A stretch of 64,000 nt of DNA from Ruminococcus sp. GTDB taxonomy: Bacteria > Bacillota > Clostridia > Oscillospirales > Ruminococcaceae. Numbering within the stretch: the stretch's first letter is position 1; each line of letters begins with the position of its first letter. Position numbers and translations under genes: made by a program. Shown here piece after piece: positions 34,799 through 45,102 of the stretch. Location of the stretch: NCBI GenBank assembly GCA_017516465.1, contig JAFXCR010000016.1, positions 1 through 64,000 of the forward strand, in the 5' to 3' direction. The notes below the pieces were generated by a model, which ran no database searches, was not told the DNA's origin, and saw only the letters and a program-made list of their open reading frames with translations.

Positions 34799-35397
34799 CA
34801 GAGAACTCCTTTCGTTGAAAGTGTTGAGCCGTCACTATTGTATGAAACGGCTGTTTTCAGTGCATGAGCAACTGCCTTGTAAACCGCTTCTGCTTTATGA
34901 TGATCGTTGCTGCCGTACATAAGATTTATGTGGAGCGTCATTCCGGAATTAAATGCAAATGCACGGAAGAACTCCTCTGTCATGCAGAGATCATAATTAC
35001 CGCAGCTCTGATTTGTAAACGGGCAGTTGAATACGAGGAACGGTCTGTTTGAAAGATCAAGACTTGCCATTGCAAGAGATTCATCCATAGGGATATATGC
35101 AGTTCCATAGCGGACAATACCTGATTTCGCACCAAGAGCTTTTCCGAGTGCCTGTCCGAGTGCAATGCCTGTATCCTCAATAGTATGGTGACAGTCTACA
35201 TCAAGATCTCCCACAACATTAATGTTCATGCTGATACCGCTGTGTTTGGAAAGTGCGGTCAGCATATGGTCGAAAAAGCCTATTCCTGTATGAATATCGG
35301 AATTTCCTTTTCCATCGAGAGTAACAGATATTTCAATATCAGTTTCCATTGTTTTACGCTTAACAGAACCAAAACGTACAATATTTTCTTTACTCAT
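34798..35397 (-). CDS. hisB: imidazoleglycerol-phosphate dehydratase
   Basis: Sixth step, Mn-dependent dehydration. 199 residues, the single-function dehydratase without the phosphatase half found in enterobacteria. Metal-binding DCHHTIEDTGIALGQAL and DHHKAEAVYKAVAHALK, plus HTGIGFFDHML. Overlaps hisC by 4 nt. No histidinol-phosphate phosphatase is evident in the window. Confidence 0.97.
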   Translation of the reverse strand: MSKENIVRFGSVKRKTMETDIEISVTLDGKGNSDIHTGIGFFDHMLTALSKHSGISMNINVVGDLDVDCHHTIEDTGIALGQALGKALGAKSGIVRYGTAYIPMDESLAMASLDLSNRPFLVFNCPFTNQSCGNYDLCMTEEFFRAFAFNSGMTLHINLMYGSNDHHKAEAVYKAVAHALKTAVSYNSDGSTLSTKGVL

Positions 35398-36452
35398 ATA
35401 CTGAAATACCTCCTCAGTGTTTTTATCAGCTTTGTATTTTCAGATTCACTGCCGGCTGTTATTCTGAGATAGCCGTTGAATTTCCGTACTGCTATGGAGT
35501 TTTCAAGCAGGTACTCGTATATCTCCTGAAATTTCTCTGTTTTTATAAATACAAAGTTGGTGCGGGGTTTATACACTTTTTCAAAGCATGAACATTCTTC
35601 ATTGATTAAAATTATATCCTCATAAAGCTTCTTTGTGTTTCCGATTATTGTATCACAACACTTTTTCAGATACTCCTTTTCAGAAAGTATATCTGCAACT
35701 ATTGTCTGAGCCACAGAATCGTTATTGTACGGCGATTTAGCAGCTCTTATCGCATTTGTTATTGTTCTGTTCGATACAGCAAATCCGAATCTTACTGCTG
35801 CCATTCCGATAGCTTTTGAGCAGGTCTTGAGTATAATAAGATTATCGTACCTGCTTACCTCGTCAAGAAGTGACTGATCCCAGAAATCCATATATGCTTC
35901 ATCAAGGATTACAAGACAGTCTTCAAGTGAGCTTATAATCCTTCTTACATCATCCTTTACAAGTCCCAATGATGTCGGATTACATGGATTCGAGAAAATA
36001 AGTCCCTTTGCATTGCTTTCCTTGCAGAATTCAATAAGCTTGTCGGGATCTATGGTAAGCTCCTCTTCCTTCTGATAAGTGCAGACGTTTACTTCATAAA
36101 GCTGGGCATAGAATCCATACATGGAAAAGTCATGCGATACATTGACAATAGTATCTCCGCTTTCAAAGAAACAGCTTGTAATTACACTTATAAGCTCATC
36201 GGAACCATTTCCGGCAGTGATGAGTTCCTCCGGAACATTGTAAAGCTCTGAAAACGCCTTGACAGGCTTCTTTGCGATACAATCAGGATAACGATTGAAA
36301 TTTATCTGCGAAATACTGCGGCAGATCTTTTCCTTGAGTTCTTCACTGAAATCAAAACAGCTTTCGTTAGCGTCAAGTCTGATTTTATAATCTCCGGTGA
36401 TCGGCTCGTAAGGTACAAGATCCTTCAGCTTTCTGTTAAGTTCATATCCCAT
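35394..36452 (-). CDS. hisC: histidinol-phosphate aminotransferase
   Basis: PLP enzyme, 352 residues, fold type I: IRLDANESCFDFSEEL, GNGSDELISVI, FSNPCNPTSLG, VILDEAYMDFWDQ and the Schiff-base lysine in LKTCSKAIGMAAVRFGF. The C-terminal Arg region RPRTNFVF is represented by KPRTNFVFIKTEKF. Situated 75 nt after hisD. Confidence 0.95.
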   Translation of the reverse strand: MGYELNRKLKDLVPYEPITGDYKIRLDANESCFDFSEELKEKICRSISQINFNRYPDCIAKKPVKAFSELYNVPEELITAGNGSDELISVITSCFFESGDTIVNVSHDFSMYGFYAQLYEVNVCTYQKEEELTIDPDKLIEFCKESNAKGLIFSNPCNPTSLGLVKDDVRRIISSLEDCLVILDEAYMDFWDQSLLDEVSRYDNLIILKTCSKAIGMAAVRFGFAVSNRTITNAIRAAKSPYNNDSVAQTIVADILSEKEYLKKCCDTIIGNTKKLYEDIILINEECSCFEKVYKPRTNFVFIKTEKFQEIYEYLLENSIAVRKFNGYLRITAGSESENTKLIKTLRRYFSI

Positions 36453-36527
36453 TGATATTCTTTCCTTTTCTTCAGATTACGGGAATACCGCACAGTGCAG
36501 TTCAGCTCTGTGCGGTGAAAATTAATA

Positions 36528-37811
36528 TTACTCAAATCGTACTTTTATTGCGTTTGCGTGTGCAGTTAGTCCTTCTCTTTCAGCAATAAGAACGATATCA
36601 TCTTTTGCCTCTCTGAGAGCTTCCTGTGTATAGTAAATATAGCTTGAACGCTTTGTAAAGCTTGCTACTCCGAGCGGAGAGAAGAATCTTGCTGTTCCGC
36701 TTGTGGGAAGAACGTGATTCGGGCCGGCATAGTAGTCGCCAAGAGGCTCTGATGACCAGTGTCCAAGAAATACTGAACCAGCGTTGTCAAGTGCTCCGAT
36801 AAGCTCCATAGGATCCTTCATGAGAACTTCAAGGTGCTCAGGAGCAATTTCATTTGCAAGTGCAACTGCCTGTTCACGAGTCTCAACGATTATCATTGCA
36901 CCGTAATCCTCAAGCGATTTATCTATAATGCTCTTTCTGGAAAGATATTCCTTCTGACGGTTTATTTCTTCGATTGTTCTGTCTGCAATTTCCTCGCTGG
37001 TAGTCACCATAATTGAGGATGCAAGAACATCATGCTCAGCCTGAGACATAAGATCAGCAGCAGCAAACTTTGGTTCAGCAGTTTCGTCTGCAATAACAAG
37101 AATTTCACTCGGTCCTGCAATCATGTCGATATCAACCACACCGTAAAGAAGCTTCTTTGCTGTTGCAACGTATATATTTCCGGGACCTACTATTTTGTCG
37201 CACTTTGGAATTTCCTCTGTACCGTATGCAAGAGCTGCAATTGCCTGTGCACCGCCTGAAAGGAATACTCTGTCAACACCGCAGATCGCAGCTGCAACGA
37301 GAATGTCCTTGTTAGGTGTGCCATCCTTAAGAGGCGGAGTTACCATTACGATTTCCTTTACACCAGCAATTTTTGCAGGAATTGCATTCATAAGTACGCT
37401 TGAAGGATATGCAGCTGTACCGCCAGGAACGTACAGTCCTACTCGTTCAAGACCTCTTATTCTCTGTCCGAGAATAACTCCGTTTTCCTTTGGAGCTATA
37501 AAGCTCTGCTCTACCTGCTTCTGGTGGAAATCTGCAATATTTGCCTGTGCATTCAGAAGTGCATTGACAAAATCTTCGTCTGCTTCTGTAAGTGCGTCAT
37601 TTATAACATCTCTTGGAACTTCATAGTACTGAGGAAGGTTTCCGTCAAATTTAAGAGTGTAATTCTTTACAGCGTCATCGCCGTTTTCTTTGACATTTTC
37701 GATTATTTCTCTTACTACTTCCTCAACCTTTTTATTTGTTTCACCGCTTCTCTTTTTAAGATCAGCAAGAAATTCAGCTTCTGCAATACCGTCTGCGTAT
37801 ATTTTCTTCAT
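36528..37811 (-). CDS. hisD: histidinol dehydrogenase
   Basis: Last two oxidations to histidine, Zn and NAD dependent. 427 residues: GLYVPGGTAAYPSSVLMNAIPA, GGAQAIAALAYGTEEIP, KIVGPGNIYVATAKK, IAGPSEILVIADE, the Zn ligands in SQAEHD, AGPNHVLPTSGTARFFSPL. Its ATG overlaps the stop of hisG. Confidence 0.97.
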   Translation of the reverse strand: MKKIYADGIAEAEFLADLKKRSGETNKKVEEVVREIIENVKENGDDAVKNYTLKFDGNLPQYYEVPRDVINDALTEADEDFVNALLNAQANIADFHQKQVEQSFIAPKENGVILGQRIRGLERVGLYVPGGTAAYPSSVLMNAIPAKIAGVKEIVMVTPPLKDGTPNKDILVAAAICGVDRVFLSGGAQAIAALAYGTEEIPKCDKIVGPGNIYVATAKKLLYGVVDIDMIAGPSEILVIADETAEPKFAAADLMSQAEHDVLASSIMVTTSEEIADRTIEEINRQKEYLSRKSIIDKSLEDYGAMIIVETREQAVALANEIAPEHLEVLMKDPMELIGALDNAGSVFLGHWSSEPLGDYYAGPNHVLPTSGTARFFSPLGVASFTKRSSYIYYTQEALREAKDDIVLIAEREGLTAHANAIKVRFE

Positions 37812-38440
37812 TACAGGTTCTCCTCTATCAGTTTAATAAGATTTTCTATCTCAGCCTGTCTCATTTTAAGACTTACTGTATTTGCGATAAGTCTTGCAGA
37901 GATAGGTGCAACATCTTCGATTACTTCAAGACCATTCTCCTTGAGTGTTGTACCTGTTTCAACGATATCAACAATACCATCAGCAAGCTCAAGAAGTGGT
38001 GCAAGCTCTACGGAGCCTTCAATCTTGATTATCTCTGTATCCATTCCCTTCTTCTCAAAGAAGCGGCGTGACACATTGGGATACTTGGTTGCAATAGTCT
38101 TTATTCCGTATCCGCTGTAAAAATCATAATCCTTCTTTGTCGCAAGTGCAAATTTACATCTGCCAAAGCCAAGATCTACAAGCTCATAGAACTTTCCATC
38201 CATTTCCATTATCGTATCCTTGCCGACAACACCGATATCACATACGCCATGTTCAACGTAAGTAATAACGTCATTTGCCTTTGCAAGTACTACTTCAAGA
38301 TTTCCATCAGGAACAGGAAGAATAAGCTTTCTGCCCTTTTCTCTTACAGCAGTACAGTCAAAGCCAAGCTTTTCAAGAAGTCCGACAGTATCTTTTTCAA
38401 GTCTTCCCTTTGTAAGGGCTATTCTTATAGGTTTGCTCAT
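37811..38440 (-). CDS. hisG: ATP phosphoribosyltransferase, short form catalytic subunit
   Basis: First, committed step. 209 residues: the short HisG that lacks the histidine-sensing C-terminal domain and needs HisZ. IRIALTKGRLEKDTVGLLEKLG, VLAKANDVITYVEHGVCDIGVVG and the PRPP loop DIVETGTTLKENGL. It overlaps hisZ by 4 nt, consistent with a stoichiometric complex. Confidence 0.97.
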   Translation of the reverse strand: MSKPIRIALTKGRLEKDTVGLLEKLGFDCTAVREKGRKLILPVPDGNLEVVLAKANDVITYVEHGVCDIGVVGKDTIMEMDGKFYELVDLGFGRCKFALATKKDYDFYSGYGIKTIATKYPNVSRRFFEKKGMDTEIIKIEGSVELAPLLELADGIVDIVETGTTLKENGLEVIEDVAPISARLIANTVSLKMRQAEIENLIKLIEENL

Positions 38441-39636
38441 TCCATTTCCTCCCCGCTTAACGTTTCTTCCACCACTACAAATCTGGCTATCTTCTTATCT
38501 ATTGCATATGCTCTTGCAGATTCAAGATCTTCAAAAAGTGCATTTTCTACGATCATTCCCTGATCTCTGAATTCCTGAGCTGTTCTGAATGCCTCAACCT
38601 CACACCCTTCAGGAGCATATACAAGCACATCCGGGACAGGCGTCGAAGGAAGGATTCCATTCTTTTCAATTACCTTTGCAACACTATTTACATTCATCGC
38701 AAATCCCACAGCAGGAACATCATATCCGAACTCAGATATCAGTCTGTCATATCTTCCACCGGAGATTACTTCCTCACCGTGTCCCTGTAAATAGCCCTTT
38801 ATGATAAGTCCGGTGTAGTAGTCTGTCTTGTTTACAAGTCCAAGATCAACTGTGATGCTGCCGGCATTTCCGCAGATCTCACATGAATCACGATATACTT
38901 CACAAAGTTCATCGAGAATATGCTTGATTTTTTCATCAGGCATAAGCTCCTCAGCCTTTTCAAAAACTTCTTCGCCGCCAAAGAGAGCCGGAAGCTTCTT
39001 TAATGCGATGATAACAGGACTGTTTCCAAGTGAATCAAGAAGATCATTAAGGGCAGGGAAGTTCTTTGTCTCGATATTACGGCGGATTTTCTCTTTGATA
39101 TGATCTGAAACATTAAGCTTGCCGACAAGTTCCTTGAAAATTCCGATATGACCTATCTCTATTGAGAATTCCATATCAAAGGAACGGAGTGCTTCAATTG
39201 CTGTTGAGATTACTTCAAGATCAGCTATTTTAAGCTCAGAGCCTATAAGCTCTATTCCTGTCTGAACTATTTCATCGCTTCTTCCCTTCAGAGCCGGTTC
39301 AGTACGGTATACCGTCTGATTATAGCAAAGCTTAAGAGGAAGCATAGCATCACGCAGACGTGTTGCCACAACTCTTGCAATAGGCATTGTGGAATCTGGA
39401 CGCATTACAAGCAGACGCCCCTTGCTGTCAGTGAGCTTGTAAAGATTTTCCTGCGGAAAATACGGGGAATTGAGATTGAACACATCAAAAAATTCAAGTC
39501 CCGGTGTTATCATTTCACTGTATCCTCTGCTTTTGAAAATTCCAAGCAGAGTTTTTTCTATATTTCTTCTGATTATACATTCGCCAAAAAGCAGATCCTT
39601 TGTGCCTTCGGGAGTGATCAGATCATAATTACGCAT
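38437..39636 (-). CDS. hisZ: ATP phosphoribosyltransferase regulatory subunit
   Basis: 399 residues from ATG 39636 (AAAGGAGG upstream). A histidyl-tRNA-synthetase-like fold without tRNA charging that gives short HisG its activity and feedback inhibition. TPEGTKDLLFGECIIRR, VMRPDSTMPIARVVATRL, GRSDEIVQTGIELIGS and SGGRYDRLISEFG are the class II aaRS-like motifs. First gene of the his operon, directly behind its promoter. No T-box or His-rich leader is visible in the 90 nt upstream. Confidence 0.93.
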   Translation of the reverse strand: MRNYDLITPEGTKDLLFGECIIRRNIEKTLLGIFKSRGYSEMITPGLEFFDVFNLNSPYFPQENLYKLTDSKGRLLVMRPDSTMPIARVVATRLRDAMLPLKLCYNQTVYRTEPALKGRSDEIVQTGIELIGSELKIADLEVISTAIEALRSFDMEFSIEIGHIGIFKELVGKLNVSDHIKEKIRRNIETKNFPALNDLLDSLGNSPVIIALKKLPALFGGEEVFEKAEELMPDEKIKHILDELCEVYRDSCEICGNAGSITVDLGLVNKTDYYTGLIIKGYLQGHGEEVISGGRYDRLISEFGYDVPAVGFAMNVNSVAKVIEKNGILPSTPVPDVLVYAPEGCEVEAFRTAQEFRDQGMIVENALFEDLESARAYAIDKKIARFVVVEETLSGEEME

Positions 39637-39702
39637 AATATTCCTCCTTTGATAACGAACGAATTGCAATGTCCGTACACTTTATCGTGCTAACATGATA
39701 AT

Positions 39703-39731
39703 ATGATAACATACTACCAAGAAAAAGTCAA
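39703..39731 (-). promoter_or_regulatory. promoter of the his operon, abutting the polC stop codon
   Basis: On the minus strand TTGACT (39731-39726), 17 bp, TATCAT (39708-39703). The -35 box begins 1 nt after the polC stop, and no terminator intervenes. Confidence 0.7.
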
Positions 39732-39732
39732 G

Positions 39733-42700
39733 TTAAAACAGTGACAGCTGTGCAGATTCCGGCAGTTCGCCAAATGCTCCTGTACTTTTCAGCATATCTA
39801 TTGTTGTTTTTGACACACCGCTCATTTCCTGAAGCTCCTCTATTGATATGAAGCCGCCGTCCTGAACAGCCTTATAAAGACTTTTTGCAGCCGTTTCTCC
39901 TATTCCACTCATCGCAGAAAACGGAATCCTCAGCTTTCCATCCTCAACAAGATAATCAACTGCATGGGACTTAAAGACATCTACCGGCAGGAATTCATAA
40001 CCTCTTGCCAGCATTTCATTGATGATAAGCAGCATATCGCAAAGATCTGATTCCTTTTTTGTACGGTCGTTGCCGAGTGCCTTAAGTTCCTCAATGCGGG
40101 CGGAAACAGCAGCTTTTCCTGCTACCGCAAGCTCAGCATCGAAATCGTCACCTCGCACTGAAAAATATGTGGCATAGTATTCCAACGGCTTGTACAGCTT
40201 GAACCATCCCAGCTTTATAGCTGCAATAACGTAAGCCGCTGCATGTGCTTTCGGGAACATATACTTGATTTTCAGACAGCTTTCAATATACCACTCCGGA
40301 ACATCATGGCTTCTGAGCATTTCAATTATCTCCGGTGTAAACTGCTTTGGTGCCTTGCCCTTTCTTGTCCACTCCATAATCTGGAATGCCATTTTCGATT
40401 CTACACCCTTATAGATCAGGTAAGTCATAATACTGTCACGGGTTCCGATTACGTCAGAAATAGTACAGATTCCCTGATTGATGAGATCCTTTGCATTGCC
40501 CAGCCATACATCTGTTCCGTGAGAAAGTCCCGATATCTGCAAGAAATCACTGAACTTAGTGGGCTTTGCGTCAAGAAGCATCTGAATTGTAAAGCCTGTT
40601 CCCATTTCGGGGATTCCGAGGCTTCCCGTTTCACAGAATATCTCCTCTGCTGTAACGCCAAGTGCATCGCAGTTGGTACACATCCTTATTACCTGCGGAT
40701 CAGTAGCCGGAACATCCTTTATCTTTATTCCGGTAAGATCCTCAAGGTGCTTGTAAAGCGTCGGAACAACGTGTCCGAGTTCGTCAAGCTTAAGGATTGT
40801 ATCATGAAGTGAATTGAATGTAAAATGAGTCGTTATTATATCGGAATCGGCAGAATCAGCAGGGTGCTGCACGGGAGTAAAATCATAAACATCGTAATCT
40901 GACGGAACAACGACCATTCCTCCCGGATGCTGACCGGTAGTTTTCTTGATTCCTGTACAGCCTATCGCAAGACGGTTCATCTCCGCATTATTGAGTACTA
41001 TTCCGTTTTCCTCGCAGTATTTCTTTACATATCCATAAGCAGTCTTATCAGCAAGAACTGAAATGGTTCCTGCCTTGAATACGTTTGATTTTCCGAAAAG
41101 CTGTTCTGTATAACGATGCGCCCAGAACTGATATTCATCCGAGAAATTAAGGTCAATATCCGGAGCCTTATCGCCATCAAAGCCGAGGAATGTCTCGAAT
41201 GGTATATCATGTCCGTCACGGGACATATCTGCTCCGCATTCGGGACAATTCTTCTGCGGAAGGTCAAAGCCGGAGCCATATTTTCCGTCCGTCATGAACT
41301 CGCTGTGCTTGCACTGAGGACAGACGTAATGCGGCGGAAGTGGATTAACCTCAGATATTCCCGCCATTGAAGCAACAAACGATGATCCTACCGAGCCTCG
41401 TGAGCCTACAAGATAACCGTTTTCAACCGAGTTCCATACAAGCTTCTGAGCAATGATATAGAGAACTGAAAATCCATGCTTTATAATTGAAGATAGCTCC
41501 CTGTCAAGACGCTTTTCAACAAGCTCAGGCAAAGGATTTCCATATATTTCGTGTGCCTTATCAGTCGTTATCTGCTTAAGCTCCTCTTCTGCACCTTCGA
41601 TTTCAGGAGTGAATGTTCCCTTCGGAATCGGACGCACATCCTCAATCATATCGGCAATCAGATTGGTATTTGTAATTACTACCTCTTTTGCCTTTTCGGC
41701 TCCGAGATATTCAAATTCTGCGAGCATTTCATCAGTAGTTCTGAAATAAAGCGGAGCCTGATTTTCAGCGTCCTTGAAACCCATGCTTGTGAGGATTATC
41801 TTACGGAATACTGCGTCCTTCTGGTCAATGAAGTGAACATCACAGGTAGCACAGACAGGAATATTCAGTTTTTCGCCCAGCTCTACGATCTCACGGTTGT
41901 ACCGCATCAGCTCCTCATCGTTTTCAGCCTTTCCGTCACGGACCATGAATTCGTTATTGCCTATCGGCTGTATTTCAAGATAATCATAGAATCCAGCTAT
42001 TTTCTCAATATATTCCTCATCACGGATATCAAGAATTGCCTGAAACAGTTCTCCGGCTTCGCAGGCACTTCCGAATATCAGTCCCTCACGGTGCTGTTCA
42101 AGAACTGATTTCGGTATCAGCGGCTTCTTATAGAAATACTCAAGGTTGCTGACTGAAACAAGTCTGTAAAGATTCTTGAGTCCTGCCTGATTCCGTGCAA
42201 GAATTATATGGTGGTAGCTCTGGAGCTTCTTTGTTTCTATTTCATACGCAAGCCTGTTAAGCTCGTCCAGCGACTTAAAGCCACGGTCGTTCTTTAGTCT
42301 GCCGGCAAGCTCAATGTATATCTTTGCAAGCATCAGTGCGTCGTCAGAAGCACGATGATGATCAAATTTTCCAAGCTTAAGCTGCTTCGCAACGAGATTA
42401 AGCCTGTGACGTCCCATTTCCGGAAGCATCGACTGGCACATTACAAGAGTATCAATCCACGAATAATCAAAAACTATATTCTGTCTCTTGCAGACCTGAT
42501 TAATCATATTGGTATCAAAACGTGCATTATGTGCTACAAGTACAGGTCTGTCACCACAAAATTCCATGAATTTCCGCAGTGCTTCGGCTTCACGGGGAGC
42601 ATTTGCAACATCCTCGTCGCTTATTCCTGTAAGCTCCGTTATCTTTTCCGGAATATGCTTTTCCGGATTGACCTTCGTATTGAAGCTGTCAACAACCTGA

Positions 42701-44058
42701 AGATTCTTAAGCTTTACAGCACCTATTTCGGTAAGTCTGTCGGTACGGAAATTAAGTCCCGTAGTCTCAACATCGAAAATGATTATTTCATCGTCAAAGG
42801 AACGGCTGTCCTCACCGTACATAACCAAATCACGTTCAATATCATTTACAACGTAGGCCTCCATGCCATAGATAACCTTAAAATCCTTCGGCATATTATA
42901 CATACAATCAGGAAATGCCTGTACGCACCCGTGATCGGTAATCGCCATTGCCGTATGTCCCCACTGGGCTGCCCTGTTTATAAGTGTGACAGGATCAGTT
43001 ACAGCATCCATTGCAGACATATTTGTATGGCAGTGAAGCTCAACACGCTTTTCGGGATATGTATCCATTTTCGGGATACGTTTTACTTTGATGATAGAGT
43101 TTGGATTCAATACGATATCTCTTGCAAAGCTGTCGTAATCCACCTTTCCGCTTACAAGCAAAGTCATCCCCTTTTTGAGTCCGGAAATCTTCATTTCCTC
43201 AATATCCTTGCTCGAACCGAATATCTTCACCTTGAGGGAGCCGCTGTAATCGGTGATGTCAAAGGTGACGACAGTCTTTTCATTGCGGAGCTCCTTTGTT
43301 TCGGAATCAAAAATGTCTCCAACAACAACAGCACGCTCACCAAGAACCTTTACCGCTTCGCTTATTGAAACAGGCTTCTCACGGATCGCCTTGCCTTTGA
43401 GTATCTCCGCAGATTCTGTATCAAATTCAGTATTCAGCGAAGCAAGATCAACTGATACGGTAGGAAGCGCAGCTTTAATTTCCTCCTCACGCTTTTCTTC
43501 TTCCGTTTTCGGTGGAACAAGCTGGCTGCTGTAATCAGGAAGTTCAGCTTCGTATTTTTCCATAAGTTCGTTGTATTCATCGGCAGATATGGAATTTTCT
43601 CCGATAAGCGAAACGGTAACCCTTACTCCAAAAAGATTGTATATCATTCTTGAAAAGCTGCCGCAGAAATCAAATTTTGTAAGAATCTCCATGCCTCCAT
43701 GGGCAAGCTTTATATCAAGATGTCCATCCTTCAAAGTGACTTCGCTGTTATCAAGGAAACCATTTACAACGGAAATATCCCGTTTAAGAAGCTTTATAAG
43801 TTCTTCATAGCAGTTCATTCCGAAGGATGACTCAGGATAACGGCACTGCAAACGTATTTTTTCTATTTTTATCGCTTCTTCAGCCGCTTTTTCAAACGCA
43901 AAAATATCCTCAGACGGAACGATTTTATCATAATAAGCAAAAAATGTAATGCTGTCCAGCCTGTCAGAATATGTTATCTTAAAAATCTCTCCGCTGCGTA
44001 TGCTTTCAGGTATCTCAGCACCGCAGTCCTTCAGAAATTCAGCCAGATTAATGTTCAT
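39733..44058 (-). CDS. polC: DNA polymerase III alpha subunit, Gram-positive PolC type
   Basis: 1441 residues. Domains in order: N-terminal domain; OB fold (about 235-320, VVVGDIFDSETKEL); PHP first part (about 335-420, VELHCHTNMSAMDAVTDP); inserted DEDD 3'-5' exonuclease (about 425-590, IIFDVETTGLNFRTDRLTEI, VAHNARFDTNMI, HRASDDALMLAKI); second PHP part; palm/fingers catalytic part (GSRGSVGSSFVAS, the acidic DKAPDIDLNFSDEYQ, AGTISVLADKTAYGYVKKY); helix-hairpin-helix end. The replicase of low-GC Gram-positives, which supports Firmicutes placement. It follows ispG by 3 nt. Confidence 0.98.
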   Translation of the reverse strand: MNINLAEFLKDCGAEIPESIRSGEIFKITYSDRLDSITFFAYYDKIVPSEDIFAFEKAAEEAIKIEKIRLQCRYPESSFGMNCYEELIKLLKRDISVVNGFLDNSEVTLKDGHLDIKLAHGGMEILTKFDFCGSFSRMIYNLFGVRVTVSLIGENSISADEYNELMEKYEAELPDYSSQLVPPKTEEEKREEEIKAALPTVSVDLASLNTEFDTESAEILKGKAIREKPVSISEAVKVLGERAVVVGDIFDSETKELRNEKTVVTFDITDYSGSLKVKIFGSSKDIEEMKISGLKKGMTLLVSGKVDYDSFARDIVLNPNSIIKVKRIPKMDTYPEKRVELHCHTNMSAMDAVTDPVTLINRAAQWGHTAMAITDHGCVQAFPDCMYNMPKDFKVIYGMEAYVVNDIERDLVMYGEDSRSFDDEIIIFDVETTGLNFRTDRLTEIGAVKLKNLQVVDSFNTKVNPEKHIPEKITELTGISDEDVANAPREAEALRKFMEFCGDRPVLVAHNARFDTNMINQVCKRQNIVFDYSWIDTLVMCQSMLPEMGRHRLNLVAKQLKLGKFDHHRASDDALMLAKIYIELAGRLKNDRGFKSLDELNRLAYEIETKKLQSYHHIILARNQAGLKNLYRLVSVSNLEYFYKKPLIPKSVLEQHREGLIFGSACEAGELFQAILDIRDEEYIEKIAGFYDYLEIQPIGNNEFMVRDGKAENDEELMRYNREIVELGEKLNIPVCATCDVHFIDQKDAVFRKIILTSMGFKDAENQAPLYFRTTDEMLAEFEYLGAEKAKEVVITNTNLIADMIEDVRPIPKGTFTPEIEGAEEELKQITTDKAHEIYGNPLPELVEKRLDRELSSIIKHGFSVLYIIAQKLVWNSVENGYLVGSRGSVGSSFVASMAGISEVNPLPPHYVCPQCKHSEFMTDGKYGSGFDLPQKNCPECGADMSRDGHDIPFETFLGFDGDKAPDIDLNFSDEYQFWAHRYTEQLFGKSNVFKAGTISVLADKTAYGYVKKYCEENGIVLNNAEMNRLAIGCTGIKKTTGQHPGGMVVVPSDYDVYDFTPVQHPADSADSDIITTHFTFNSLHDTILKLDELGHVVPTLYKHLEDLTGIKIKDVPATDPQVIRMCTNCDALGVTAEEIFCETGSLGIPEMGTGFTIQMLLDAKPTKFSDFLQISGLSHGTDVWLGNAKDLINQGICTISDVIGTRDSIMTYLIYKGVESKMAFQIMEWTRKGKAPKQFTPEIIEMLRSHDVPEWYIESCLKIKYMFPKAHAAAYVIAAIKLGWFKLYKPLEYYATYFSVRGDDFDAELAVAGKAAVSARIEELKALGNDRTKKESDLCDMLLIINEMLARGYEFLPVDVFKSHAVDYLVEDGKLRIPFSAMSGIGETAAKSLYKAVQDGGFISIEELQEMSGVSKTTIDMLKSTGAFGELPESAQLSLF

Positions 44059-44061
44059 ATA

Positions 44062-45099
44062 TCAAAGCTTGTCAATCTCCGCAAGAATTTCGGAGACAAT
44101 GTCCTCCTCCTTGATTTTTCGCTGTGTACCGTCCTTTTTGAAGATTACAGCACATCCGTCTCCGCCGGCAATTCCGATATCAGCTTCTCTCGCTTCGCCG
44201 GGACCATTCACCACACATCCCATAACGGCTACGGTGATATTCTTGTCCATATCTTTTACGGCTTCCTCGACAGACTTTGCCGCCTTTACAAGATCAATTC
44301 TTGTTCTGCCGCAGGTCGGGCATGATACGATTCTCACACCATCTCTCCTGCCTATCGCTTTAAGTATATCCTTTGCAGCGGCAATTTCCTTGACAGGATC
44401 ATCTGTAAGCGAAACACGAATAGTTTCGCCTATTCCGTCGCAAAGAAGCGAGCCTATTCCGACTGACGATTTTATGAGTCCCATCCTTTCCGTACCAGCC
44501 TCGGTTACGCCAAGATGAAGCGGATATGAGCATTTTTCTGCCGCCAGTCTGTATGACTGTATCATTCTGCCGACATCTGATGACTTTATGGAAATTACAA
44601 TATCTGTAAAATCAAAATGCTCCAGCATTGCAGCGTGTCCGAGAGCACTTTCAACAAGAGCCTCAGGAGTGGGAGATCCGTATTTTGCAAGGATTTCCTT
44701 TTCAAGCGATCCGGAATTCACGCCTATTCTTATGGGAATATTCCTTGATCTGCAGGCTTCGACAACCTGCTTCACTCTGTCCATTCCGCCGATGTTTCCG
44801 GGATTTATCCTGATTTTGTCGATTCCGGCAGCGGCAGCTTCAAGAGCAAGACGGTAATCAAAATGGATATCTGCAACAAGCGGTATACTTATTTTCTCCT
44901 TTATTGCGGGAATCAGTCTGACTGCTTCCATGTCCGGAATAGCAGCACGGACGATCTCGCATCCAGCTTTTTCAAGTTCCACTGCCTGCCTTACGCTTCC
45001 TACAATATCATCTGAACGCATATTGAGCATTGACTGAATATATATATGACGTCCATCGAGGACGCATTCCCCTACTCTGACCGGTTTTACGTTTCTCAT
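44062..45099 (-). CDS. ispG: 4-hydroxy-3-methylbut-2-enyl diphosphate synthase
   Basis: Next-to-last step of the MEP isoprenoid pathway, [4Fe-4S] enzyme. 345 residues: TIM-barrel part with SMLNMRSDDIVGSVRQ, LVADIHFDYRLALEAA and KIRINPGNIGG; iron-sulfur part with SCPTCGRTRIDL and AVMGCVVNGPGEA holding the three Cys. Its neighbours dxr and uppS put the start and a consumer of the pathway in the same operon. Confidence 0.97.
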   Translation of the reverse strand: MRNVKPVRVGECVLDGRHIYIQSMLNMRSDDIVGSVRQAVELEKAGCEIVRAAIPDMEAVRLIPAIKEKISIPLVADIHFDYRLALEAAAAGIDKIRINPGNIGGMDRVKQVVEACRSRNIPIRIGVNSGSLEKEILAKYGSPTPEALVESALGHAAMLEHFDFTDIVISIKSSDVGRMIQSYRLAAEKCSYPLHLGVTEAGTERMGLIKSSVGIGSLLCDGIGETIRVSLTDDPVKEIAAAKDILKAIGRRDGVRIVSCPTCGRTRIDLVKAAKSVEEAVKDMDKNITVAVMGCVVNGPGEAREADIGIAGGDGCAVIFKKDGTQRKIKEEDIVSEILAEIDKL

Positions 45100-45102
45100 A
45101 TT

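Noticed and set aside
39637..39702. T-box or histidine leader peptide before hisZ
   Set aside because: Too short for a T-box, no specifier-loop or T-box consensus, and no run of His codons.
42355..43368. 337-codon plus-strand frame inside polC
   Set aside because: Antisense to the exonuclease and PHP parts of polC, which are fully conserved in the minus frame.
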